64,000 nucleotides of DNA, taken from NCBI GenBank assembly GCA_944474755.1, contig OX104112.1, forward strand, positions 89,727,756-89,791,755, in the 5' to 3' direction. The notes beneath the pieces are model-generated. The model did no database searches, was not told where the DNA came from, and saw nothing but the letters and a program-made list of their open reading frames with translations. Below are positions 45,409 through 56,100 of the stretch, one piece after another (position 1 is the first letter of the stretch; the number at the start of each line of letters is the position of its first letter). The DNA comes from Limnoperna fortunei (Eukaryota > Mollusca > Bivalvia > Mytilida > Modiolidae). A program made the translations under genes and the position numbers.

Positions 45409-47392
45409 ATCAGTTAAGTATTTATTATCTTGTGTTCATGAGCAGAATTACGAATACAAAAAATGTCTAGGCGAAAAAAGCTCATTTTATGTTGGTAGTT
45501 TAAAAAATAATTTTTCCTTTTGGAGAGATACCTTAAAAGCTAACAATTTCGTTTTGAATGTTATTTCTAGCGGTTATCTTTTACCTTTTAATAAAGATCC
45601 TTCTTCAGCTCATTTAAATAACAATGCATCCGCTTTCAAGCATTCTTTATTTGTTGAGCAAGCTATTGATAAGCTTTTACAAACCGGTGCAGTAATCGAG
45701 TGTCATGGGACAACTCCATTCATTATTAATCCCCTAACTGTTTCGGTGAACGCAACAGGTAAAGAAAGGTTAATTTTAGATTTACGGCATGTAAACCAGT
45801 TTTTAGAAAAAAGCAAATTTAAATTCGAGGGTGTGCCTGAAGCTTTACAGTATGCAATAAAAAACGGCTGGATGATAAAATTCGATGTTTCCAGCGCCTA
45901 TCATCATATCATTATTCATAAAGATCATCAAACATATTTGGGTTTCTCTTGGAAATTTAACAGTATCGTTAGAAATTTTTGTTTTACCGCCTTACCATTT
46001 GGTTTATCCACAGCAGCACATGTGTTTTCTAAGGTTTTACGGCCCTTGGTTAAGCATTGGCGAGCTCAAGGTTTAAGAATCGTTCTTTACCTTGATGATG
46101 GATTAGGTATAGATTTTGGCTACAATTCCTGCAAAGTTTTGTCGTCCATTTTGAGAAAAGATTTACGACAGGCTGGTTTCTTCGTTAACGAGGAAAAAAG
46201 CATTTGGGAACCTACGCAAATTTTGACTTGGTTAGGGTTCGAATGGGATTTATCTTCTTGCATTTTAGAATTGCCAAAGCAAAAGTTAGTTCGTTTTAAG
46301 GAAGAAATTCATGTAGTTATGTCTTCAGCTTTGACACCTAGGCGTTTGGCAAAAATTACAGGAAAAATTATTTCGTTTTCGCCTAGCTTGGGAAATATTT
46401 GCAAAATTATGAGCAGAAATTTAATGATGATTATTGCCACAAGTATGTTCTGGGATGAAAAAGTTTTTCTTACTCAGAACGCTAAGCTCGAAATAGATTT
46501 CTGGTTGAAAAACTGTGATCATTTGCCTCGCAAGCGAATGTTTAATCAATTATTTTTGCCCGATAAAATTATTTATACAGACGCTAGTAGTTACGCTTGT
46601 GCAGGCTACACTGTTGAAACTAACAACAAGATAGTTCATAAGATGTGGACTTCGGAAGAGGCTTCTAAAAGTTCTACATACAGAGAATTAAAAGCTGTAT
46701 TCATCGTTATTTCTTCTTTGCCACAATTTTTAAGTAATCGTCTCGTCAAGATTTATACTGATAATCAAAACGTAATTAAAATTATTAGTTCTGGCAGTAT
46801 GAAGCTAGAATTGCAAGATATAGCTATAAGCATTTTCGATTTCTGCGTAAAAAATCAAATTTCTTTAGAAGCAGAATGGATTCCGAGATCGGATAACCAA
46901 TTGGCAGATTTTTATAGTAAAATTTTTGATTTTGACGATTGGGCAGTTTCTGATTTACACTTCAGATACTTTGATAAGTTATGGGGCCCCTACGGTTGCG
47001 ATTTGTTTGCTGACGCCAACAACAAAAAGCTTCACAACTTCTTTTCGCTTCATTGGTGTCCCGGAACGAGAGGAGTTGATGCATTCGCTTACGATTGGTC
47101 GGAATTTAATAATTGGATAGTTCCACCTGTCAAATTAGTGAGCAGATGTATCGAACACCTTAATGCATGTAAAGGTCAAGGTACTTTAGTAATACCCAAA
47201 TGGACATCAGCTTGTTTTTGGCCATTATTGTGGTCATTCAAAGATCAAAGGTTCAATTGTTTCGTTAAACGGTACATAGAGTACGTTAAACCTAGAGATT
47301 TTTTCAAAAAAGGATCTGATCCAAACAGTATTTTTATAACTAAGCCTTTGTCATTCAACGTTTTAGTTCTGAGGTTAGATTTCAAATATTAA
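45233..47392 (+). CDS. reverse transcriptase-RNase H of the Ngaro-like element
   Basis: An uninterrupted frame of 719 codons, overlapping the gag frame by 176 nt; the true N-terminus is unknown. The RT core contains FDVSSAYHHIIIHKDHQTYL, ALPFGLSTAAHVFSKVL and the active site VLYLDDGLGID (Tyr-Leu-Asp-Asp at residues 286-289). RNase H follows, with catalytic D450 (IYTDASS), E485 (YRELKAV) and D510 (IYTDNQN), then AEWIPRSDNQLADFYSK. A DIRS-type extension, WGPYGCDLFADANN ... CPGTRGVDAFAYDW, closes the protein. YLDD followed by Gly and the FADANN/VDAFA extension are typical of DIRS/Ngaro RTs and separate it from LTR and LINE enzymes. All catalytic residues are present, so it could be active. Confidence 0.9.
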   Translation: MQNKYLKPGIQRKESTSTHSRNIMERKRERQDVTTATEKAIGLTSAQEKHQSIHKENSESVKYLLSCVHEQNYEYKKCLGEKSSFYVGSLKNNFSFWRDTLKANNFVLNVISSGYLLPFNKDPSSAHLNNNASAFKHSLFVEQAIDKLLQTGAVIECHGTTPFIINPLTVSVNATGKERLILDLRHVNQFLEKSKFKFEGVPEALQYAIKNGWMIKFDVSSAYHHIIIHKDHQTYLGFSWKFNSIVRNFCFTALPFGLSTAAHVFSKVLRPLVKHWRAQGLRIVLYLDDGLGIDFGYNSCKVLSSILRKDLRQAGFFVNEEKSIWEPTQILTWLGFEWDLSSCILELPKQKLVRFKEEIHVVMSSALTPRRLAKITGKIISFSPSLGNICKIMSRNLMMIIATSMFWDEKVFLTQNAKLEIDFWLKNCDHLPRKRMFNQLFLPDKIIYTDASSYACAGYTVETNNKIVHKMWTSEEASKSSTYRELKAVFIVISSLPQFLSNRLVKIYTDNQNVIKIISSGSMKLELQDIAISIFDFCVKNQISLEAEWIPRSDNQLADFYSKIFDFDDWAVSDLHFRYFDKLWGPYGCDLFADANNKKLHNFFSLHWCPGTRGVDAFAYDWSEFNNWIVPPVKLVSRCIEHLNACKGQGTLVIPKWTSACFWPLLWSFKDQRFNCFVKRYIEYVKPRDFFKKGSDPNSIFITKPLSFNVLVLRLDFKY

Positions 47393-47404
47393 TTTTAAAA
47401 CAAA

Positions 47405-47880
47405 TAAAATATGCCTGTGATGGGTTCTCAGTCTTAATACCCGTGATGGGTTCTGTATATGTACATGTACATCTGTGATGGGTTTCAATCTATATACCCG
47501 TGATGGGTTCAGTACGTATTTACCTGTGATGGGTCTCAGTCTATATACCCGTGATGGGTTTTGTATATGTACATCTGTGATGGGTTTTAGTCTATATACC
47601 CGTGATGGGTTCAGTACGTTTATACCTGTTATGGGTGTCAGTTTATTTACATGTGATGAGTTTTCAGCGTTTATACCCGTTATGGGTTTTGTTATAATAA
47701 AACACAACCCATTAACAATTTTTATACCCGTGAAGGTTTTGCAAATTTAATACCCGTTATGGGTCTCAGTATTTTAACCCGTAATGGGTTTTCAAACTCT
47801 ATTTCCTGATGATTCATAGTAGAAATGTCAGGGCTTCACGTGTTTATACATGTAATGGGCTTTAATGGTTTAATGTATTT
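47405..47880. repeat. minisatellite between RT and recombinase genes
   Basis: About 17 imperfect units of 25-30 bp, each with a core TACCCGTGATGGGTT and a variable spacer (TCAGTCTATA or CAGTACGTATT). The core contains the inverted pair CCCGTGATGGG. Alternating spacers hint at an older two-unit repeat. Open frames on both strands across it are a by-product of the period, not genes. Confidence 0.85.
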
Positions 47881-48051
47881 TTATGGGTACCATGTAAATA
47901 ATAGGATAAAATTGTTTTATTTGTTCTTAAAAAAAAAAAAAAAGGGCGGCATTTATTTATCCAATCCTAATGCCTTTTCAAATGTGTTTTTCAGAACAGA
48001 TTTAATTTTTCACACTGGAAAGATTTGAAGTCTCTTGACAGTTCCTTTTAA

Positions 48052-49005
48052 CGCCAACTTGCTGAAAAACTTCCTCAAGTTGTACAGTCCTCTAAGAGCA
48101 AGAATACAATAAAGAGTTACCAATTTGCTTTTAGAAAATTTTCGAACTGGTGTAAAGAGCATGCACTGTGTCCTTTACCAGCTTCAGTTTCAACTATCGC
48201 AGTTTATATGTCTTTTCTGATCCAGCAAGAGGTGTCCTCATCAATTTTACAAACCGCTTATTATTCTATTAAATGGGAACATGAGGTTAATTTGTGTAAT
48301 TCTGTTTTTGCCGAAAATCTTTTACATCTGGTTTTTGAGGGTGGCGTAAGGATTTTGTCTAAACCCGTAAGGAAAAAAGAGCCAATAACAGTAGATATTC
48401 TGAAAAAAATCGTTGATAATTTCAACGCTGAGAATTGTTTGCCAAATTTAAGAATTTGCGCCTTATTACTCATTGGTTACGCTGGTTTTCTGCGATTCAA
48501 CGAATTAGCTAACATAAAAGCTTCAAATTTGATTTTCTTCAATTCACATGTGGAAATATTAATAGAAAGTAGCAAAACGGACATATATAGACAGGGAAAT
48601 AAAGTTTTTATTGCTAGAACAAACTCAAGCTTATGTCCAGTTTTAATGCTGGAAAGATATTTAGAAGCCGCCAAGATACGCTTAGATTCGGACGATTTTA
48701 TCTTCAGATCCATAAGGTTTTTAAAATCTAAGAATATTCACGTTTTATGTAAACTTAACAAACCCTTGTCTTATACTAGGGCTAGGGAACTTATGTTGGA
48801 TGCCTTATCACAGGTTGGAATTGAGCGACGTAATTTTGGCTTACATAGTTTACGAAGCGGTGGAGTTACGCAAGCAGCAAAAAACCAAATTCCCGAGAGA
48901 CTACTAAAGGTACACGGCAGATGGAAATCCGATTTATCGAAAGACGGCTATATTAAGGACGATTTAGTTAATAGGTTATCTGTTACTGAAAATCTCAATC
49001 TTTAA
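48052..49005 (+). CDS. tyrosine recombinase of the Ngaro-like element
   Basis: The frame is open from the codon after TAA (48049-48051) to the stop at 49003-49005, 317 codons. The first ATG is at 48208 (265 aa), but the upstream part (KNTIKSYQFAFRKFSNWCKE) looks like the N-terminal core-binding helix of such enzymes, so the ATG-initiated protein would lack part of it. Catalytic residues, counted from that ATG: R96 (GFLRFNEL), H213 and R216 (GLHSLRSGG), H236 (VHGRW) and Y248 (DGYIK). The complete R-H-R-H-Y set suggests a competent enzyme. Role: integrates the element's DNA by strand exchange without a target duplication. How translation starts is open: non-AUG start, splicing from the RT frame, or a damaged start in this copy. 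Confidence 0.88.
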   Translation, partial: RQLAEKLPQVVQSSKSKNTIKSYQFAFRKFSNWCKEHALCPLPASVSTIAVYMSFLIQQEVSSSILQTAYYSIKWEHEVNLCNSVFAENLLHLVFEGGVRILSKPVRKKEPITVDILKKIVDNFNAENCLPNLRICALLLIGYAGFLRFNELANIKASNLIFFNSHVEILIESSKTDIYRQGNKVFIARTNSSLCPVLMLERYLEAAKIRLDSDDFIFRSIRFLKSKNIHVLCKLNKPLSYTRARELMLDALSQVGIERRNFGLHSLRSGGVTQAAKNQIPERLLKVHGRWKSDLSKDGYIKDDLVNRLSVTENLNL

Positions 49006-49053
49006 GCGCTAGTTTTCATGCATCTTAATTGTGTTTTTCCTTTGTTATTGTCG

Positions 49054-49150
49054 AACTGTTTGGTGTGCCTCTCCTGCCTAAAACGTGTTGTGTCTTTATT
49101 AAAATTAGAAATGATTTATGTTCGGACGAACGAAGTGAGGGAGAACATAA
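49054..49150 (+). repeat. split direct repeat B1
   Basis: 97 bp from AACTGTTTGGTGTGCC to GGAGAACATAA, identical to 49447-49543. Its last three bases (TAA) are the first three of A2. Confidence 0.9.
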
Positions 49151-49299
49151 TTATATTTCTATTTGAAATAAAAACTTCGCGGATTCTGTTAAGTGTATTG
49201 ATTTTTGAGTAATTCGGTTTGGTTGACTATTTAAAGACTTTTTCCCGCTCTGTCCATTTCATCGAGGTTTTACACACCAAACCAGTTCGACAAGTTTAT
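49148..49299 (+). repeat. split direct repeat A2
   Basis: 152 bp identical to A1; adjoins B1 with a shared TAA, so B1-A2 recreates the junction that would form if the element's ends were joined in a circle. Confidence 0.9.
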
Positions 49300-49446
49300 T
49301 ATAATCTATTACTTTTTTTTTATAAGAAGGTTAACTTTCCTAATAATTGTTGTTTTATTTTGTAGATTGAGTGCATGGCGATATGTTGTGGATTTTTGCA
49401 TTTAACTGAAAGATTTACTGTATTTTCTGTGTTTATATTTATAATA

Positions 49447-49543
49447 AACTGTTTGGTGTGCCTCTCCTGCCTAAAACGTGTTGTGTCTTTATTAAAATTA
49501 GAAATGATTTATGTTCGGACGAACGAAGTGAGGGAGAACATAA
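49447..49543 (+). repeat. split direct repeat B2 (3' end of element)
   Basis: 97 bp identical to B1. It is separated from A2 by 147 bp that matches no other part of the element. Confidence 0.9.
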
Positions 49544-49843
49544 GATATATTATTAACATTTGGAATTCATCCCAGTTTAATCAACCAGATAATCCTAGAT
49601 ACAAAAATAAAAGGGTGGAAGTCTATTTTCTATAATATGTAATTACGGTCGATTTAAGATTTTCTCGAAAATAATGACGAACAGTATGAAATGTTGGTCT
49701 GAGTTTATTCTTGAGACATTGAGACATTCTATCGGAGTACCAACAATGCATCGTTTTTTCGCTGAATTTAGGAAATTTCCGATCATGTCCATAGTACTAT
49801 TCTACGGAAGCCCATTTGTGCCAGGGTGGTGTTTTATTTTTTC

Positions 49844-50352
49844 TAACTCGTTATTACGACTAAGCTAACTCGTTATCACGACATAGCTAACTCGTTATAA
49901 CGACACATGAGTTACTAACTCGTTATAACAACTTAACTAACTCGTTATAACGACTAAGCTAACTCGTTATCACGACATAGCTAACTCGTTATAACGACTT
50001 GGCTAACTCGTTATAACAACTTAGCTAACTCGTTATAACGACTTAGTAACTCGTTATAACGACTTATCCAACTCGTTATAACGACTTAGCTAACTCGTTA
50101 AAACGACATAGCTAACTCGTCATAACGACTTAGCTAACTCGTTATAACGACTTAGCTAACTCGTTATAACAACTTAGCTAACTCGTTATAACGACATAGC
50201 TAACTCGTTATAACAACTTAGCTAACTCGTTAAAACGACATAGCTAACTCGTTATAACGACTTAGTAACTCGTGTGTCGTTATAACGAGTTAGCTATGTC
50301 GTTATAACGAGTTAGCTTAGTCGTTATAACGAGTTACTAAGTCGTTATAATC
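49844..50352. repeat. 22-bp satellite with palindromic CGTTATAACG core
   Basis: About twenty tandem copies of a unit like CTAACTCGTTATAACGACTT plus AG run one way. At about 50273 the array flips and about four copies continue in reverse complement (GTCGTTATAACGAGTTAGC). The core CGTTATAACG is itself a palindrome, so every unit can pair with every other. Variants include CATAG for CTTAG and AAAACG or TCACG for ATAACG. Confidence 0.9.
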
Positions 50353-53128
50353 GTTAATGGTATGAATACGCATTGTAGTTTAGATTAAATAATTGATTAT
50401 ATTACAGTTTATTGTTGTTCTGTAAAATGCATACTTTATCACATCGCAAAAGACTTTAAATGCTTATATGCACGCATAGTTAAACTTGTTTTTAAGTATC
50501 AGGACATATATTTAATGCAACAATTATAATTTCTTTCCCGGTTAATTCCTTTAACTAAACAATCTTCGATGGTGACTTTCTACATGTCATTTGGCCAGAA
50601 GATCTTGAGACTATAGATCCACTTCATATTTATAGATTTACGCCTCGACTGAATTAACACCCAAGGAGGATGTGAACTTGGTTTGGGTGGGGTCAGGGTT
50701 ACTTGACTTGCAGATTGAATAATGTTAATGACGGATGACCAAGTGATGGTAGTGTATTTGTTCAATGGCTGGAATGAGAACAAGCTGGTAAGTAAAGATG
50801 TTTATTCTATGCTGGTCACCAATGCAAGTTACAAATCATACAATACAATACAATACATTAGAATAAAATACATTCCAATAAACATATAAACAATAAACCA
50901 TCCCTGTAACCCTGACATTAATTAAAGAAACAATTACAAATTCCCACCCAAAATCAAAGAACACATTTAATTAGTATGGGGAAATTAGTTCACATAAAAC
51001 TAAAAATAAGGGGAGATAATCATTTGAAATCAATCTGTTAAGTAACAATTATAATTGAGAAGGCAATTAATTACTTATCGTAACAATACACAATTTATGA
51101 AATGACTAAACATTCGTTTGTAAGCATGTGTACTCTAATGAATAAATACTGAAAATGTGTAGAATGGTAATATGTCAATGGAACTTAAATATACATTTTA
51201 ATAAGTGACGCTGTGTTGTGTACAAATAACAAATCATGAAAACATTCTAACGAAAATTATTGAAAAGGCATAACATTTACTAACAAACCAATATAAAATT
51301 TACAAATGCATTAAGTGGAAATTGAGACCGTTAAATAAAATTTAAATGTAATAATAAAATAATATATTTACGAACTCACCTGGAATGAGAACAAGCTGGT
51401 AATAAAAGATGTTTATTCTATGCTGGTCACCAATGCAAGTGACCAGCAACGCTTGTTCGGGTAATTTATTAGAAACTTTGGTTTCCAGGTGAGACGTGTC
51501 CATAACAATAGAAAATATAATTTTAATTACTATCTGAATTGAATTAGTGTCACTTAAGGTAACGCCGTGAAATGTTTGTCTCAATCAGGTTAATTATCAA
51601 CAGATTAATGAGGAAATAGTATAAATTATGTAATATACTCTTTGATGTCTTTTTATAATACAAACAAGTTGTTAATTGAGTTTAGACAATTTTTATCAAA
51701 TGGAATGTGACTTAATATATTGAAGAATTTGGTTGTTTATACATATGTCTGTAAATCCCGAAACGTGTTATGTTATTAAACTTTTAATTAATTGAACTTT
51801 CACTATGAAAATATAGTAGAATAATAATTTTGCTAAAACATATTTCATATATTTAGATAATGATGAAAACTACAAAACATAATAATAACAATAATAATAT
51901 ATATATATATATACAAAGTACAAAGAAGTGATTCCGCTGTCACAAGGACCTGTTACTAAACTCTACGACAAATGTGACTTCAGCTTTCCAATCGTTAAAA
52001 TTCCCTTTTTGTGCAGCAACATTCTATCGTGGCACTCCATCATATTGAGTTTATATAACTGATACGTTACTCCAGAGATTGTGGGGGAATACCACGATTT
52101 CCCTTATCAAGCTATTTGATTAAAGCGGAAACTGTAAACTAGTGGTTTTCCTTGCTCAACGTTTTAGTCTTAATAGAATACATGTTATGGAAGACATCAC
52201 GTACTTGTGGACAAAACACAATTTTTGTCTCTCAAATAAGTAAAAATGTATGTTTGCACATAGGTATAGTATCTTCCTTAAAAAGACGACTTATACTGAA
52301 TTGCCTGCCAACGACACGACGGGTGTTTTGTAACAGGAAGGGAATCCCGTTTAAAAACAGGTCACCTGCGTGATCTAGCTTTTGTTTGTGTGTGTGTTTT
52401 TGTTGTTCTGTGTTCGTTATTTCTGTCCACGGCTTTGTATTAGTGTTTTGGACTGCGAGAGTTTGTTTGCGATTTAGGCATTTCTTCTCTTATTGAAAAT
52501 CAATACTAGGTAGCACAATTGCTTGGGGACATACATATTTAGCCATCGTTATCTCAAAACTAACAACGCTTGTTACATGAGGGTTAACGTGTCTTGTTAC
52601 TTTCTATGGTAATTAAAGAAAAATGATTATTGGCTTATAAAATTGTAAGTATGTCAGTTAATAGTTGTGACAGATGACAGATAGAGCAGCTACATGTTAC
52701 AATTAAAATAACAAAATAAATTTAATTAAAGTGGGTTAATCTATTGACATATAAAATTGGTTTGTATCTCTTTGTTGAATGTAATGAATAATTATCATAT
52801 TAGTTACAGAAACTTAATTGTCAGACATAAGGATTTTATCAGGTTACATCTACTGGTCCAAGATTTTTATATAATACCTGGGACAAGTATAACTAATGTA
52901 TAGGTTCCTGGTACTACGCGTGATGTAAATGAAAAATAAAAAAAAATAATTCATCTCGACTGATGTGATTTTATCTAACTAAAAAACATAATATGCAGGA
53001 ATATACATTTTTTTATTGATACTGTTTGTTTAAGGTAATAGTGCTCGTTTAACAATTTCAAATGTTCCCTCATAAAAACTATATAGATCACGTAGAGTTG
53101 TCTCCCGTTGTTAATATTATGGATCATC
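50353..53128. other. intergenic region upstream of ACOT8 with a 61-bp direct repeat
   Basis: No gene was recognised. A 61-bp segment (CTGGAATGAGAACAAGCTGG ... CACCAATGCAAGT) occurs at 50769-50829 and, with few changes, at 51380-51440. The second copy runs into a short hairpin, GCTGGTCACC...GTGACCAGC. An (AT)n tract lies near 51898-51912. The last few hundred bases should hold the ACOT8 promoter; no TATA box or CpG cluster was identified. Confidence 0.5.
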
Positions 53129-56100
53129 ATGGACATGGGCTCTGATGTAACCGGTGATCTAGAAAGTGAACTTTTGAGATCTTATTTGGCATTGGAAGCT
53201 ATTGACACCAATATATACAGGTAGAATTAAGGTCCTCGTTTTTTTGTTCTTTACAGATAAAAAGAACACTTCATGTTAGACTCATTGCAAATGTGTTATT
53301 ACATACAAAAAACTTTGGGTGGTCTCCCATTGTTATACTTTATGTTTTACTAAAACTTTTAGGAAAATTTACTTAAAGTTTAATTATAAACTTAAATTTG
53401 ATATTTCCTGTAAAAAATATAATTTTCACAGGTATTTTTTTCTGTAAAACACAGTGTGTTGTTATTTTTGTTTTCATTTGTTTTTTAAACCAGTGTTTAT
53501 GAGTAAATTAACAATGTGAGTAGGGGAAAAACAGTTGAATGGTGCATGTTTATAGATAATGTTTAAATTTTAATTATTTTTGAAGAGCATCTCCAGTTAA
53601 TCTTTGGCATCCACCAAATGGTCGGTTTGTGTATGGAGGGCAGGTCATAGGTCAGGCTTTGATTGCTGCTTGCCGTACAGTCAAAGAAGAGCAGCATGTT
53701 CACAGCTTACACTGCTATTTTTTAAGAGGAGGTATGTTAAAAGCAACTAGAATTTAAAATATCTATATAAATCACCCAATCAATAGGGATGTTGATCACA
53801 ATATAATAAAATGTTCATTTGTCCAAATTACACAATTTGGTTTTTCAATGCAAGTATATACCTTTTACTAAGTTAGAAACCAAAGAACATGTTTATCCAG
53901 TATTTTTCATGAAGATTGGGAGGTGGGTCCAGTCTATGTTTTGATTTTGACAAATTATTGCAATTTTATACTTATAAAAAATCAAGGGTCTAGATCTAAT
54001 GTCAGCAATACACAAATTTCCTGGGTCCACCAATAAAATAAGTGCATAGTTATTCATTCCAGCTTCTCAAGGAATTGACACATAATAGTATTGTTCATGA
54101 ATAAGAAAATCTGAATGAATATTAATTTTGTGTTATTTATGTACTAACGCCATCATTCGAGCACGGGAAAGTTACTTTAATTAACTCCTCAGGTTAATCT
54201 TTAAATATCAAAAACGGTTTGTCATATGGTAGTCGAGCTTGCCTAAAAGTCTTGTTTTCCTTAACCATTTAGTGTTAATCTCCTGGGGCCAGTAACAAGA
54301 AGCCTTCTTAAGGCTTACGATGGGGTTAAGAGCATAGTAATGTTTACGACCGTAACAAGAAGCAATCTTAAGCCACCGTCGAATGATTGTAAACTCTTAA
54401 CATTCCAAAATTACGAATGCTTTAAGAACATCCCTTAGGTGCATGATCTTAAACCAATCTTAATAATTCTGGCAACCCGAAGGCGTTTTAAAAAAATTTG
54501 ACGAATTATAACAAACTCTTATTCAATCTTAGTGATTTAAGGGTGTAACAAGACAAGCTCGTACACGCTATGTATAAGTAGATCAATTTGGTAAAGAGTC
54601 ATGCTGAGTACTCTTATCTTCATAACATAAGTTTTATAATGGCGTTAATGCTACAGTTGAGACGATGCCAACATAGAAGACTTAAATACATTTAGTGGTG
54701 AAGCACAATAGCTTTTTTGTACATTATTATAATGTATCTACTTGATTAGTTTCTTATTTAAATAAAATTTAGAGAAGAGAGTTTTTTTTCCAATAAAACT
54801 TTATGATTTCAGATGTCTTTAACTGAACATTGTGTCTTTCGGTTGATGGTCACTTTTATTTGTTTATTCTTCTTGGGAGCTTTGTTTGTTTGTTTGATTG
54901 GATTTGAGGGAATGGTAAGAAAAGTCCACAGAACATTTGTACTTCTTTTTAGCTCACCTGGACCGAAGGTCCATGTGAGCAATTGCTATCACTTGTCGTC
55001 CGTCGTAAACTTTTTCAAAAATCTTCTCCTCTGAAACCACTGGGCCAATTTTTTTCAAACTTGGCCACAATCATCCTTAGGGTTCCTAGTTTCAAGTTTG
55101 TACCCAGGGTGTTGATCAACAGACAAATATGGCTGCTGTTACTAAAAATAGAACATGGGGGTCAACACAGGTTTTTGATCATTATCTAAAAAACTATAAT
55201 AGCTATAGAGAAAACCGTTACTTCAAATTGATCAGCACATTAAGGTCTACAATAGTTGCTATGAGTGCGAAGTTGTGTATTGGCTTCTTGTAGGAGTTAT
55301 TGCCCTTTTTTGACGTTTTTTGACAAAATTTTTGGTATTTACAATATAACCTGAAAAATATACGAGGTAGAGTGAAACTGTAAATGGCAAAATGATCAGC
55401 AATAAAAGCCCTACAATTCACTTGATTGGTCTGAAATTGTCAGATGACTCTTTATATGAGTTATTGCCCTTAAATGGTAATTTTTTATGAAATTTTCCGT
55501 TTTTGTCCTGTAACTGTAAAACTATAACAGCTAGAGTAAAACTGTAAAGAGCAAAAATGATCAACAATACAAGCCCTACAATTCACTGTATAAGTCTGAA
55601 ATTGTCAGATGACTCCTTATAGGAGTTATTGCCCTTAAATGGCAATTTTTTATGAAATTTTCCGTTTTTGTCCTGTAACTTGAAAACTATAGCAGCTAGA
55701 TTGAAACTGTAAATTGCACAAATGATCAGCAATAAAGACCCTACAATTCACTTGATTGGTCTGAAATTGTCAAATGACTCCTTATATGAGTTATTGCCCT
55801 TAAATGGTAATTTTTTATGAAATTTTCCATTTTTGTCCTGTAATTTTAAAACTATAACAGCTAGAGTAAAACTGTAAATAGCAAAAATGATCAACAATAC
55901 AAGCCCTACAATTCACTGTATTAGTCTGAAATTGTCAGATGACTCCTTATAGGAGTTATTGCCCTTAAATGGCAATTTTTTATGAAATTTTCCGTTTTTG
56001 TCCTGTAACTTGAAAACTATAGCAGCTAGATTGAAACTGTAAATTGCACAAATGATCAGCAATAAAGACCCTACAATTCACTTGATTGGTCTGAAATTGT

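Larger units (their letters stand above)
44447..49543 (+). mobile_element. Ngaro-like tyrosine-recombinase retrotransposon, structurally complete
   Basis: Split direct repeats are arranged A1 (44447-44598) - genes - B1 (49054-49150) - A2 (49148-49299) - spacer - B2 (49447-49543). Both A copies (152 bp) and both B copies (97 bp) look identical. Genes in order: gag-like with a CCHC knuckle, RT-RNase H, and tyrosine recombinase. There is no integrase-type DDE, no LTR and no target duplication, as expected when a tyrosine recombinase integrates a circular intermediate. Known: Ngaro elements of the DIRS group use A1...B1A2B2 split repeats. Differences are a 147-bp spacer between A2 and B2 and a minisatellite between the RT and recombinase genes. 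Confidence 0.9.

Noticed and set aside
47375..47750. Open frames on both strands over the retrotransposon minisatellite
   Set aside because: Unit periodicity keeps frames open on both strands; the peptides are translations of the repeat.
54220..54560. Repeated GTAACAAGAAGC / CTTAAG motifs
   Set aside because: Probably another repeat fragment, but no inverted ends or period could be defined.
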